Assembly (NCBI RefSeq): GCF_001043975.1
Contig: NZ_LABY01000001.1
Coordinates: 1 to 43,816, forward strand
DNA from: Methylobacterium variabile
Lineage (GTDB): Bacteria > Pseudomonadota > Alphaproteobacteria > Rhizobiales > Beijerinckiaceae
Length of the DNA stretch: 43,816 nucleotides
Direction: 5' to 3'
Each line of letters begins with the position of its first letter. Within the stretch, counting starts at the first letter, position 1. The position numbers and the translations under genes were made by a program. This document shows positions 27,258-36,150 of this stretch, piece after piece. The notes beneath the pieces were generated by a model. The model had not been told where the DNA came from. It saw only the letters and a list, made by a program, of their open reading frames with translations, and made no database searches.

Positions 27258-28009
27258 CAGGCCGCCTCCTCCTCGCCCAGATAGGCGGCGCGCACCGCCG
27301 GGTCGGAGCGGACCGCGTCGGGCGCCCCGCTGGCGATGACCCGGCCGTAGACCAGCACGCTCATCCGGTCGGCGAGGGCGAACACCGCCTCCATGTCGTG
27401 CTCGATGAGCACGATGGTGTGGGTGGCCTTCAGCTCGCGCATCAGCCCGACCAGGATCGCCGATTCCTCCGGGCCGGTCCCGGCCAGCGGCTCGTCGAGG
27501 AGGAGCAGGCTGGCACCGGTGGCGAGCGCCACCGCGAGTTCGAGCTGGCGCTTCTCGCCGTGCGACAGGCTGCCGGCCCGCCGGCCGGCCCGGTCGGCAA
27601 GGCCGACGCGGGCGAGCGCGGCCAGCGCCTCGTCGTTGAGCCGTGCCTCGCTGGCGGCGGGGCGGAAGAACCGGAAGCTCGAGCCGGAGCGGGCCTGCAC
27701 GGCGAGCGCCACGTTCTCCAGCACCGAGAACCCGTCGAGGATCGAGGTGATCTGGAACGAGCGGGCGAGCCCCCGGCGCACCCGCGCCATCATCGGCAGG
27801 GCCGTGACGTCCTCGCCCGCGAGGTGCACCGTGCCGGAATCGCTGGGAAGGCTGCCGGAGAGCTGGTGGATCAGCGTGGTCTTGCCGGCGCCGTTCGGGC
27901 CGATGATGGCGTGCAGCTCGCCCGCCGCCACGTCGAGGCTGACGTCGTCGGTGACCTTGAGCGCGCCATAGGACTTGCGCAGGTTCCGAACGGAGAGGAG
28001 CGGGGTCAC
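27257..28009 (-). CDS. livG: Liv-type ABC transporter ATP-binding protein LivG
   Basis: The 250-residue ATPase has the Walker A GPNGAGKTTLIHQLSG (residues 36-51), the LivG-like RGLARSFQITSILDGFSVLENVAL, signature LSHGEKRQLELAVALA (about 155-170, SHGEK as in LivG) and Walker B LLLLDEPLAGTGPEE. The GTG at 28009 overlaps the livM stop as GTGA. An H-loop is in VLIEHDMEAVFAL. It works with LivF under the two permeases. The longer open frame upstream is the shadow of livM. Confidence 0.93.
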   Translation of the reverse strand: MTPLLSVRNLRKSYGALKVTDDVSLDVAAGELHAIIGPNGAGKTTLIHQLSGSLPSDSGTVHLAGEDVTALPMMARVRRGLARSFQITSILDGFSVLENVALAVQARSGSSFRFFRPAASEARLNDEALAALARVGLADRAGRRAGSLSHGEKRQLELAVALATGASLLLLDEPLAGTGPEESAILVGLMRELKATHTIVLIEHDMEAVFALADRMSVLVYGRVIASGAPDAVRSDPAVRAAYLGEEEAA

Positions 28010-29007
28010 GCGCGCCTCCCCGCGAGCCGGGCCGCGAGGCCGGCGAGGCCGCCGCGGGAGAGGAGCACGACGGCGACCAGCATCAGCCCGAGGCCGAGGC
28101 GCCAGTGGTCGGAATAGTGCGCCAGCACCTCTTCCAGCGCGATGAGCGCCGCCGCTCCGGCTACCGGGCCGACGAGCGTGCCCATGCCGCCGAGCACCAC
28201 CATGACGATCAGCTCGCCCGAGCGCTGCCAGCTCATGTAGGCCGGCGAGACGAACTCCGCCTGGTTGGCGAGGAGCACCCCGGCGAGGCCGGCGATCGCG
28301 CCGGCGATGACGTAGGCGGTGAGCCGGTAGGGCAGGGGGGAGAAGCCGATCGCCTGCATCCGCACCGCGTTGTCGCGGCTGCCGCGCAGGACCCGGCCGA
28401 AGCGCGAGGCGACGACGCGGCGAAGCGCCAGGAGCGCGACCGCGAGCACCGCCAGCACGAGATAGAACAGGGCCGGATCGCCCTCGACCAGCCGCATCCC
28501 GAACAGGGTCGAGCGGCCCGACAGCGGCAACCCGTCGTCGCCGCCGTAAGCGGCGAGCGAGACCATGAAGAAGTACGCCATCTGCCCGAAGGCGAGCGTG
28601 ATCATGATGAAGTAGACGCCGCGGGTGCGCAGGGAGATCGCCCCGGTGACGAGGGCGAAGAGCGCGCACACGCCCGCCGCGACGGGCGCCTGGATCGCGA
28701 GGTCGCGGACGCCGTGGGCATCCAGGATGCCGACCGCGTAGGCGCCGAGGCCGATGAAGGCGGCGTGGCCGAACGAGACCATCGCGCCGTAGCCGAGGAT
28801 CAGGTCGAGGGAGAGGGCGGCGAGGCCGAAGATCATCATCCGGGTCGCGGTGACGACCAGGAAGGGCAGGCCCGCGGCCTCGGCGGCGAGCGGCAGGCAG
28901 GCCAGCGCCGCCAGCACCAGCCCCGCCAGGGCGGCGCCGGGAAGCGCGGCGCGGCGCCGGGGCGGCTCGGCGGCGATGCGGGCGGCGAGCATCGGGGCGC
29001 TGCTCAT
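28006..29007 (-). CDS. livM: Liv-type ABC transporter permease LivM
   Basis: The 333-residue permease has about nine hydrophobic segments and the LivM signature LILGYGAMVSFGHAAFIGLGAYAVG (about residues 68-92), followed by IMITLAFGQMAYFFMVSL and the conserved cytoplasmic loop ANQAEFVSPAYMSWQRSGELIVMVVLGG in two parts (near 247-275). It overlaps livH as ATGA. It is one of the two membrane subunits of the importer. Confidence 0.93.
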   Translation of the reverse strand: MSSAPMLAARIAAEPPRRRAALPGAALAGLVLAALACLPLAAEAAGLPFLVVTATRMMIFGLAALSLDLILGYGAMVSFGHAAFIGLGAYAVGILDAHGVRDLAIQAPVAAGVCALFALVTGAISLRTRGVYFIMITLAFGQMAYFFMVSLAAYGGDDGLPLSGRSTLFGMRLVEGDPALFYLVLAVLAVALLALRRVVASRFGRVLRGSRDNAVRMQAIGFSPLPYRLTAYVIAGAIAGLAGVLLANQAEFVSPAYMSWQRSGELIVMVVLGGMGTLVGPVAGAAALIALEEVLAHYSDHWRLGLGLMLVAVVLLSRGGLAGLAARLAGRRA

Positions 29008-29927
29008 CGGCTGCCCCGCGCCGGGAAGAGGCCGGAGGGCCGGAAGAACAGCACCATGGCCATCAGGATGTAGATCAGCATCGGGGCGAGCGTCCGCCCG
29101 GTCTGCGAGGCGGCCGACGCGTCCATCACGCTGCGCAGCAGGATCGGCCCGAAGGTGCGCCCGAGCTGGTCGGCGAGGCCGACGAGGAGGCCGGCCACGA
29201 AGGCGCCGCGCACCGAGCCGACGCCGCCGATGACGATGACCACGAAGGTCAGGATCAGCACCGAGTCGCCCATGCCGGGATCGACCGACAGGATCGGCGC
29301 CACCATCGCGCCGGCGAAGCCCGCCAGCATCGCGCCGAGCCCGAACACCACCAGGAACAGCCGGCGGATGTCGACGCCGAGCGCGGCCACCATCGGGCCG
29401 TTGCTGGCCCCGGCGCGCAGGCGCATGCCGAGGCGGGTGTGGTTGACGAGGAGGTGGAGCCCTAAGCCCGTGGCGAGGCCGGCCGCGATGATGGCGACCC
29501 GGTAGAGGGGATAGTGCAGGGTGCCGACGAGGCGCACCGAGCCCGACAGGGCGTCGGGCACCGGCACGCTCATCGGCGCGGCGCCCCAGACGATGCGCAC
29601 GCCCTCGTTGAGGATCAGGATCAGCCCGAAGGTGGCGAGCACCTGGTCGAGGTGGTCGCGGCCGTAGAGGTGGCGCACCACCAGGAACTCGAGGGCGAGG
29701 CCGAAGGCGAGGGTCGCCGGCAGCGCCAGGACGAGGCCGAGGAGGAAGCTGCCGGTAGCGGCGGTGAGCGTCGCGGCCAGATACGCGCCGATCATGTAGA
29801 GGGCGCCGTGGGCGAGGTTAATGAGGTCCATCACCCCGAAGATCAGCGTCAGCCCCGCCGCCACCAGGAACAGCAGGATGCCGAGCTGGACGCCGTTCAG
29901 CGCCTGGATCAGGAACAGGTTGAGCAT
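29004..29927 (-). CDS. livH: Liv-type ABC transporter permease LivH
   Basis: The 307-residue permease has the LivH start LFLIQALNGVQLGILLFLVAAGLTLIFGVMDLINLAHGALYMIGAYL in pieces (residues 4-50), then FLVVRHLYGRDHLDQVLATFGLILIL, the loop VNHTRLGMRLRAGASNGPMVAALGVDI, and IVIGGVGSVRGAFVAGLLVG near 230-250. The ATG at 29927 matches the family start; the open frame further upstream crosses repeat sequence and is not coding. The gene is separated from the binding-protein gene by 208 bases holding two inverted palindromic repeats. Confidence 0.92.
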   Translation of the reverse strand: MLNLFLIQALNGVQLGILLFLVAAGLTLIFGVMDLINLAHGALYMIGAYLAATLTAATGSFLLGLVLALPATLAFGLALEFLVVRHLYGRDHLDQVLATFGLILILNEGVRIVWGAAPMSVPVPDALSGSVRLVGTLHYPLYRVAIIAAGLATGLGLHLLVNHTRLGMRLRAGASNGPMVAALGVDIRRLFLVVFGLGAMLAGFAGAMVAPILSVDPGMGDSVLILTFVVIVIGGVGSVRGAFVAGLLVGLADQLGRTFGPILLRSVMDASAASQTGRTLAPMLIYILMAMVLFFRPSGLFPARGSR

Positions 29928-29978
29928 CACACGACCCGATCGTGCGGGGTTTGCCCGCCGGTTGCCGACACCCTCCGG

Positions 29979-30116
29979 GTCATCCCGGGGCCGCGCAGCG
30001 GAGCCCGGGATCCAGACGCGCAGGTGGTGCAGGCAACGATGCAACGGCTCCGCTTCATCCGGCACTCCCGGCGGTTCTGGATTCCGGGCTCCGCTTGCGC
30101 GGCCCCGGAATGACGA
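29979..30116. repeat. Inverted pair of CATCC-GGG repeats between binding protein and permease genes
   Basis: Unit 1 (29979-30016) and unit 2 (30076-30116) are each a hairpin (TCATCCCGGG...CCCGGGAT and ATTCCGGG...CCCCGGAATGA). They are also near-exact reverse complements of each other over about 38 bases, so the whole region can fold into one long stem. On the minus strand it lies after the binding-protein gene and before livH. A stable hairpin here would favour high binding-protein and lower permease expression. Confidence 0.8.
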
Positions 30117-30135
30117 GGAGCTTCACGATCGAGGC

Positions 30136-31320
30136 TTACTTCATCTTGCACTCGGCGGCGTAATTATCCTGATAGTTCGAGAAGATCTTTTCCGCGATCT
30201 GGGTCTCGTACTTGCCGTCCGGGCGCTTGGCGGCCTTGACGAGGTAGAAATCCTGGATCGGGTAGTTGTTGTTGCCGATCTTGAAGTTGCCGCGCAAGGA
30301 CTGGAACTCGGCGGCCTTGAGGCCGGCCCGCAGGGCGTCCTTGTCCTTGAGGTCACCCTTGGCGCGCTTGACCGCGGCGTCGATCATCAGGGCGGCGTCG
30401 TAGGCCTGCATGGCGTAGGTGCCCGGCACGCTGCCGTACTTCTTCTCGTAAGCCGCCACGAAGGCCTTGGATTGCGGGTTGTCGAGGTTCGGCGCCCAGT
30501 TGGCGCCGCCGAAGTAGCCCACCGCCGCGTCCTTCTGGGCCGGCAGGGTGCTCTCGTCCACCGTGAAGGCGGAGAGGAACGGGATGGTGCTGAGGCCCGC
30601 CTGGCGGTACTGGCGCACCAGGTTGACGCCCATGCCGCCCGGCATGAAGGCGAACACCGCGTCGGGCTGGGCCGCCGAGATCTGGGCGAGCTCGGCCGAG
30701 AAGTCGAGCTGGCCTAATGGCGTGAACATCTCGTTCACCACCTCGCCCTTGTAGGAATGCTTGAAGCCGGCGAGCGAGTCCTTGCCCGCCTGGTAGTTCG
30801 GCGCCAGCAGGACGAGGCGCTTGTAGCCCTTGTTCTGCGCGTACTTGCCCAGCACCTCGTGGACCTGATCGTTCTGGTAGGAGGAGACGAACAGGTTCGG
30901 GTTGCACTCCGCCCCGGCATAGTTCGAGGTGCCGGCGTTGGGCGAGATCAGGAAGGCGCCGCCGTCGGTCACCGGCCGCACCACCGCGCGCAGCACGTTG
31001 GAGAAGGTCGGCCCGACCACGAAGTCGACCCGGTCGCGCTTCACCAGCTCCCGCGCCTTGTTGGTGGCCACATCCGGCTTCAGCTCGTCGTCGACCGTCA
31101 CCACCTCGGCGTCGAGGCCGCCGAGCTTCTTGCCCAGTGTGTCGAGGGCGAGCAGGAACCCGTCGCGGCCCTGCTCGCCGAGGACGGCGGAGGGGCCCGA
31201 CAGGGTGAACATCAGCCCGACCCGGACCTTCTCGGCGCCTTGCGCGGCGGCGGGGCCGGCCAGCAGCGTGGCGCCAAGAAGCGCGGTCGCGAGGCGGCTG
31301 GCGTTCCGGATCGGCGTCAT
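30136..31320 (-). CDS. ABC transporter substrate-binding protein for the aromatic-acid importer
   Basis: The 394-residue periplasmic protein has a signal peptide (SRLATALLGATLLAGPAAAQG, cleavage near residue 27) and the type I periplasmic fold of the LivJ family: VRVGLMFTLSGPSAVLGEQGRDGF, VDDELKPDVATNKARELV, VDFVVGPTFSNVLRAV and PGTYAMQAYDAALMIDAAV. This ABSB-like subgroup is the one that usually binds aromatic acids. Candidate -35 TTGCCA and -10 elements for it lie at 31446-31474, with operator C over the -10. It faces the monooxygenase/reductase gene across 384 bases. The ligand is presumably anthranilate or the precursor attacked by the PhzS-like enzyme. Confidence 0.9.
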   Translation of the reverse strand: MTPIRNASRLATALLGATLLAGPAAAQGAEKVRVGLMFTLSGPSAVLGEQGRDGFLLALDTLGKKLGGLDAEVVTVDDELKPDVATNKARELVKRDRVDFVVGPTFSNVLRAVVRPVTDGGAFLISPNAGTSNYAGAECNPNLFVSSYQNDQVHEVLGKYAQNKGYKRLVLLAPNYQAGKDSLAGFKHSYKGEVVNEMFTPLGQLDFSAELAQISAAQPDAVFAFMPGGMGVNLVRQYRQAGLSTIPFLSAFTVDESTLPAQKDAAVGYFGGANWAPNLDNPQSKAFVAAYEKKYGSVPGTYAMQAYDAALMIDAAVKRAKGDLKDKDALRAGLKAAEFQSLRGNFKIGNNNYPIQDFYLVKAAKRPDGKYETQIAEKIFSNYQDNYAAECKMK

Positions 31321-31445
31321 CCCGTGTGTCCCCTTCGTGTCGAGAGCATCGTCGGCACTTGTCCGGTGCGCCGCGGCCGAAGTCGAGTCGGCGCGGGATG
31401 CGAGGCGGCGCTCTTTCGTCTGAGCCCAGCCGGTCTCGCGAGGAA

Positions 31446-31474
31446 TACTTTACGCATGAAATATCGTCTGGCAA
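31446..31474 (-). promoter_or_regulatory. Candidate promoter of the importer operon with operator C
   Basis: On the minus strand TTGCCA (31469-31474) and TAAAGT/AAAGTA (31446-31452) are spaced by 16-17 bases, a plausible sigma-70 promoter. The imperfect palindrome TTTA-CGCA-TGAA (31449-31460; 20-mer ATATTTCATGCGTAAAGTAT on the minus strand) covers the -10, the classic place for a repressor. The 384-base gap 31321-31704 is otherwise notably AT-richer than the genes around it and shows no gene. Confidence 0.5.
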
Positions 31475-31652
31475 CCGCCCGTGATGATTTTTCCGCCCTG
31501 CCGCATCCGTGTGCAATGCAGCGTGCACGATGCTGAAAAACAAGCCGTTTCTTCTGCTGCACTGCACCATGGCGGTGCCTTGCCTGGGGCGCCGCAATCG
31601 GTATCCTGCGGCGAATCGGCGATCCGTCACGGCCGCCCTTGCGCCGAGATAG

Positions 31653-31664
31653 TTCAAGTATAAA
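31653..31664. promoter_or_regulatory. Candidate MarR operator D (TTCA-AGTA-TAAA)
   Basis: It lies 41 bases upstream of the monooxygenase/reductase ATG. The 20-mer ATAGTTCAAGTATAAATTTT (31650-31669) matches operator C at 14 of 20 positions. A candidate plus-strand -35 TTGCGC (31639-31644) is 16 bases before TAAATT (31661-31666), so the site would again cover the -10. Confidence 0.5.
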
Positions 31665-31704
31665 TTTTCTGCCGCGGCGCGTTCGCCGCCTCAGGAGGAG
31701 CCCC

Positions 31705-34059
31705 ATGCGCGTCACGGTGATCGGCGGCGGACCCGGTGGGCTCTACTGCGCGCTCCTGACCAAGAAGCGCCGCCCCGGCTGGCAGGTCGAGGTCTACGAG
31801 CAGAACCGGGCCGACGACACGTTCGGCTTCGGCGTCGTGTTCTCCGACGAGACCCTGCACGAGTTCCTGTCGCGCGATCCCCGCTCCTTCGACCGCATCC
31901 GCGACGCGTTCTCGTACTGGGACGACGTCGCGATCCACAAGCAGGGCCGGGTCATGCGCTGCGGCGGCAACGGCTTTGCCGGGGTGAGCCGGATGCGGCT
32001 CCTCCAGATCCTGCAGGAGCGCTGCCGCGAGGAGGGGGTGGAGCTCCACTTCGGCGAGAGCATCCCGCCGGACCAGCTCAGTGTCCGCTTCCCCGATTCC
32101 GACGTGATCGTCGCCTGCGACGGCATCAACTCGCGCATCCGCGAGCATTTTCGCGAAGCGTTCCTCCCCGAGGTCGAGATCAAGTCCAACCGCTTCTGCT
32201 GGATGGGCTCGACCCGGCCGATGGACGAGTTCAACTACTTCTTCCGCGAGACGCCGCACGGCATCGTCTGCGCCCACACCTACCAGTACGAGCCCGGCCG
32301 CTCGACCTGGGTGTTCGAGATGGACGAGGCCTGCTGGCAGGGCCACGGCTTCACCGAGACCGACGAGGAGGGCGCGCGCCGGGTCCTGGAAGGCCTCTAC
32401 GCCGAGGAATTGCAGGGCCACGGCCTGCTCCTCAACCGCTCGACCTGGCGCCGCTTCCCGCGGATCTTCTGCCATCGCTGGTCGCACGGCAACATCGTGC
32501 TCCTGGGCGACGCCAAGGCCTCGGCCCATTTCTCGATCGGCTCGGGCACCAAGCTCGCGATGGAATGCGCCATCGCCCTCTCGGACGCGCTCGTCGAGAA
32601 GGGCGAGGAGGACGTCCAGGCGGCGTTCGCGGCCTACGACCGGGCCCGGCGCACGCCGTGCCAGGTGGTGCAGCACAATGCCGACGTGTCGCTGGCCTGG
32701 TTCGAGCACATGAGCCGCTCCTGGGACATGGACGCGGAGCAGTTCTCGATGGTGGTGATGTGCCGGGCGAAGTCCATCACCTACGACAACCTGGTGGTGC
32801 GCGACCCGGCCTACGTGGCGGCGGTGGACGACGCGTTCTACGCCCGCCTCCACGCCGAGACCGGCGAGGATTACCGCGAGAGCCGGCCGACGCCGATGTT
32901 CACGCGGCTGCGCTTGCGCGAGATGACGATCCCGAACCGGGTCGCGATGGCGCCGATGGCGCAGTACTCGGCCGACGCGGGCGGCAACCTCACCGACTGG
33001 CACTTCGTGCACTACACCTCGCACGCGCTCGGCGGCCCGGGCCTCTTGTTCACCGAGATGACCTGCCCGTCGGCGGAGGCCCGCATCACCCCGGGCTGCC
33101 CCGGCCTGTGGACCGACGCGCACGAGGCCCAGTGGCGCCGCATCGTCGACTTCGTCCACGCTCACACCGACACGAAGATCGTGATGCAGCTGGGGCATGC
33201 CGGGCGAAAGGGCTCGACGCAGGTCGGCTGGGAGCGGATGGACCGGCCGCTGCCTGACGGAAACTGGCCGATCGTCTCGGCCTCCGCCATCCCCTACCTC
33301 GATGGCGTGAGCCAGGTCCCGGACGCCCTCGACCGGGCCGGCATGGACCGGGTGCGCGACGACTTCGTGCAAGCCGCCGAGCGGGCGGCGCGCGCCGGCT
33401 TCGACATGCTGGAGCTGCACTGCGCCCACGGCTACCTGCTCGCCTCCTTCCTGTCGCCGCTCACCAACACCCGCACCGACGAGTACGGCGGGTCGATCGC
33501 GAACCGCCTGCGCTTCCCGCTCGAGGTCTTCTCCGCCATGCGGGCGGCCTGGCCGGCGGAGCGGCCGATGTCGGTGCGCATCTCCGCCACCGACTGGGCC
33601 GAGGGCGGCATGACCGAGGCCGACACGGTGGCGGTGGCCGAGGCCCTGCAGGAGGCCGGCTGCGACCTCGTCGACGTCTCGGCCGGCCAGACCGTCGCCG
33701 ACCAGCGCCCGGTCTACGGAAGGATGTTCCAGGTCCAGTTCGCCGACGCGATCCGCAACCGCGCCCGCATGGCCGTAATGGCGGTGGGAGCGATCACGGA
33801 AGCGGGTCAGGTCAACACCATCCTGCATACCCGCCGGGCCGACATCGTGGCGCTCGGCCGGCCGCACCTGTGGAACCCCAACTTCTGCCGCCAGGCCTCT
33901 GCCTGGTACGATGCCCGCACGCAGGTCTGGCCAAAGCCCTACCTGCCGGGCCGCGACCAGGCCCACCGCGAGCTGCCGAAGCTGCGCGAGCAGGAGATCG
34001 CCCTGCGCCGCAAGGCCCGGCCGCGGCCGCACCAGGCCGGGCGCGAGGCGGCGGAGTAG
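31705..34059 (+). CDS. 2-aminobenzoyl-CoA monooxygenase/reductase (two-domain flavoprotein)
   Basis: The 784-residue protein joins an FAD monooxygenase (residues 1 to about 390; [12 protein letters not shown] at 7-18, [36 protein letters not shown] near 265-286) to an Old Yellow Enzyme reductase (from about 397; [65 protein letters not shown]). Size and domain order match Azoarcus 2-aminobenzoyl-CoA monooxygenase/reductase (EC 1.14.13.40), which hydroxylates and then reduces the ring to a non-aromatic CoA ester. Salicylyl-CoA 5-hydroxylase annotations share this architecture, so salicylate is an alternative. AGGAGGAG precedes the ATG at 31705. The gene is divergent from the importer operon. 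Confidence 0.88.
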   Translation: MRVTVIGGGPGGLYCALLTKKRRPGWQVEVYEQNRADDTFGFGVVFSDETLHEFLSRDPRSFDRIRDAFSYWDDVAIHKQGRVMRCGGNGFAGVSRMRLLQILQERCREEGVELHFGESIPPDQLSVRFPDSDVIVACDGINSRIREHFREAFLPEVEIKSNRFCWMGSTRPMDEFNYFFRETPHGIVCAHTYQYEPGRSTWVFEMDEACWQGHGFTETDEEGARRVLEGLYAEELQGHGLLLNRSTWRRFPRIFCHRWSHGNIVLLGDAKASAHFSIGSGTKLAMECAIALSDALVEKGEEDVQAAFAAYDRARRTPCQVVQHNADVSLAWFEHMSRSWDMDAEQFSMVVMCRAKSITYDNLVVRDPAYVAAVDDAFYARLHAETGEDYRESRPTPMFTRLRLREMTIPNRVAMAPMAQYSADAGGNLTDWHFVHYTSHALGGPGLLFTEMTCPSAEARITPGCPGLWTDAHEAQWRRIVDFVHAHTDTKIVMQLGHAGRKGSTQVGWERMDRPLPDGNWPIVSASAIPYLDGVSQVPDALDRAGMDRVRDDFVQAAERAARAGFDMLELHCAHGYLLASFLSPLTNTRTDEYGGSIANRLRFPLEVFSAMRAAWPAERPMSVRISATDWAEGGMTEADTVAVAEALQEAGCDLVDVSAGQTVADQRPVYGRMFQVQFADAIRNRARMAVMAVGAITEAGQVNTILHTRRADIVALGRPHLWNPNFCRQASAWYDARTQVWPKPYLPGRDQAHRELPKLREQEIALRRKARPRPHQAGREAAE

Positions 34060-34080
34060 AGCGGCGCGCCCCGAGGACCC

Positions 34081-34120
34081 AGCCGGGCAAGGTGCGCAGG
34101 GCGCAGCGTCCTGCCCGGTT
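34081..34120 (+). terminator. Hairpin downstream of the monooxygenase/reductase gene
   Basis: AGCCGGGCA and TGCCCGGTT form a 9-bp stem (one G-T pair) 22 bases after the stop codon. There is no U-tract straight after it, so it may be a processing or stability hairpin and not a complete intrinsic terminator. Confidence 0.5.
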
Positions 34121-34247
34121 GATAGGCTTGCCTGCGGATTTTGTCGTCGTTCAGGTGCTTCGTGCTCCAGGAACGCTGCCCTTCACTAAGGACTAACAAA
34201 GATGGTCTAATGCATGGACACGCCTCAGATCCGGGGTGGTTGTGTCG

Positions 34248-35951
34248 ATGCTGGGCAGTCTCAGGATGAAGTTGTCAATCAAGCATGTCCTGATCGGGAC
34301 GATCATGACGTTGATGCTGTTCAGCGTGGCCCAGGGCGGCAACGGGATCTTGCGGCTGATGACGCTGCGGGACGACATCGTCGAGATCGCCCGCACCCGG
34401 ATCCCGGCCTCGAACCTGATCAGCCAGATCTATGCCGAAACTCAGTCCTACCGGATCCATCTCTATCGCTTCGTCGTGACCTCGACCGACGATGCCGCCT
34501 ACGACCGCAACGAGCAGAGCCTGACCGACAGCCGCAAGGCGCTGATCGACCTGCAGGCGCGGTACGAGCCGTTGATTTCCGGGGCCGAGGAGCGGGCCGC
34601 GTTCGGGCGGTTCGTCACCCACTGGAACCACTATCTCGAGGGCCAGAAGCTGGTGACCGGTGCGATGGCGGCCGGTGACCAGGCCTCGGCGCTCGCGACG
34701 CTCACCAGCCCTGAGATGACCGGCACCAACGCCGAGGCCACCGGCGCACTGAAGGCGATCGTCGCGATGAATGCCGGCGCCGCCCTGGCGAGCGCCGAGC
34801 GCAGCAGCGACAGCGCGAGCGGCGGCATCCTGGCGGCGATGGTGATGACGGCGCTCGCGCTCGCGGCGGCGACCGGCGCGATCGTCTTCAGCCTCCTGGG
34901 CGTCGCCCGCCCGATCGCCCGCATGACCGCCGCGATGGGCCGTCTCGCCCACCACGACCTGACGGTGGAGATTCCCGGTACCGGCCGGCGCGACGAGATC
35001 GGCGCGATGGCGAGCGCCGTCCAGGTGTTCAAGGAGAGCATGGTGCGCGCCCGCGCTCTGGAGGAGGAGACGGTGCTCGCCCGCGCCTCGGCCGAGGAGC
35101 AGCGCCGCGCCGGCATGCGCCAGATGGCCGACGCCTTCGAGCGGGCGGTCGGCGGCATCGTCGGTCAGGTCTCCGCCTCGGCCACCGAGCTGCAGGCCAC
35201 CGCCCAGACCATGACTGCCACCGCGACCCAGACCGCCGCCCAGTCGACCGCCGTGGCCGCCGCTGCCGAGGAGGCGTCCTCGAACGTCGGCACCGTCGCC
35301 GCCGCGGCGGAAGAGCTGGGTGCGTCCGTCCAGGAGATCGGCCGCCAGGTCGACGGCTCGGCGCGCCTGGCCCGGAGCGCCGTGGCCGAGGCCGGGCAGA
35401 CCGCGCATCAGGTCCGCGCACTGACCGAGGCCACCGCCCGCATCGGCGACGTGGTCGGGCTGATCTCCTCGATCGCAGCCCAGACCAACCTGCTGGCCCT
35501 CAACGCCACCATCGAGGCAGCGCGCGCCGGCGCGGCGGGACGGGGCTTCGCGGTGGTCGCAGCCGAGGTCAAGGAGCTGGCCGGCCAGACCGCGAAGGCG
35601 ACCGAGGAGATCACGAGCCAGATCGCGGCGATCCAGGCCTCGACCGGCCAGGCGGCGGGCGCGATCGGCCAGATCACGGCGCGGATCGAGGAGATCTCGG
35701 GCGTGGCAACGAGCATCGCGGCGGCGGTGGAGCAGCAGGGGGCGGCCACCCCCGAGATCGTGCGCAACGTGTCTCAGGCCGCGGCCGGGACTGGCGATGT
35801 GACGGCCAACATCGCCGGGGTGGCCGGTGCCGCCGAGGAGACCGGTGCGGCCGCATCGCAGGTGCTCGCCTCGGCCTCTGAATTGTCGCGCCAGTCGGAG
35901 CACCTCTCGGCCGAGGTCGCCCGCTTCCTCGACACCGTACGGGCGGCTTGA
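34248..35951 (+). CDS. Methyl-accepting chemotaxis protein with four-helix sensor
   Basis: The 567-residue chemoreceptor has one N-terminal transmembrane helix (HVLIGTIMTLMLFSVAQGG, about 11-29), a periplasmic four-helix-bundle-type domain (about 30-185) and a second membrane helix (GGILAAMVMTALALAAATGAIVFSLL). A HAMP domain (VARPIARMTAAMGRLA) and the signalling domain with tip [20 protein letters not shown] and [15 protein letters not shown] follow. The C-terminus lacks an NWETF-type CheR tether. Start codon is uncertain: GTG 34236, ATG 34248 and ATG 34266 are in frame; 34248 is chosen because GGGGTGG lies about eight bases upstream. The cytoplasmic part is very similar to the receptor at 41338-43422, while the sensor parts differ. 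Confidence 0.9.
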   Translation: MLGSLRMKLSIKHVLIGTIMTLMLFSVAQGGNGILRLMTLRDDIVEIARTRIPASNLISQIYAETQSYRIHLYRFVVTSTDDAAYDRNEQSLTDSRKALIDLQARYEPLISGAEERAAFGRFVTHWNHYLEGQKLVTGAMAAGDQASALATLTSPEMTGTNAEATGALKAIVAMNAGAALASAERSSDSASGGILAAMVMTALALAAATGAIVFSLLGVARPIARMTAAMGRLAHHDLTVEIPGTGRRDEIGAMASAVQVFKESMVRARALEEETVLARASAEEQRRAGMRQMADAFERAVGGIVGQVSASATELQATAQTMTATATQTAAQSTAVAAAAEEASSNVGTVAAAAEELGASVQEIGRQVDGSARLARSAVAEAGQTAHQVRALTEATARIGDVVGLISSIAAQTNLLALNATIEAARAGAAGRGFAVVAAEVKELAGQTAKATEEITSQIAAIQASTGQAAGAIGQITARIEEISGVATSIAAAVEQQGAATPEIVRNVSQAAAGTGDVTANIAGVAGAAEETGAAASQVLASASELSRQSEHLSAEVARFLDTVRAA

Positions 35952-36084
35952 AAGCCGCACCGGCCTGACAGCCGCTCTTCGGGCGGCCTGAGGTCCACCC
36001 GCGGGAGGCCCGACAGGATCGTCCCCGGTGGCGCCGACGGCAGTCGGCCGGTCCGGTCGGCGCTTCACGATCCTGGCAATCATC

Positions 36085-36110
36085 GCCTCTCCCCGCCCGC
36101 GGGGAGAGGC
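36085..36110. repeat. Perfect palindrome GCCTCTCCCCGC-CC-GCGGGGAGAGGC
   Basis: A 12-bp perfect stem with a 2-base centre lies 41 bases after the argC stop, between convergent genes. It is a member of the CCTCTCCCC family also found twice in 24571-24789. It could serve as a two-way terminator. Confidence 0.75.
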
Positions 36111-36150
36111 TGAGATCGTCTGCGGTGGAGTTCCCCGGAACCCGCCTTCG

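Noticed and set aside
31654..34032. Long antisense frame (792 codons) opposite the monooxygenase/reductase gene
   Set aside because: It has no recognisable domain and arises from the lack of stop codons in GC-rich shadow frames; the plus-strand protein is certain.
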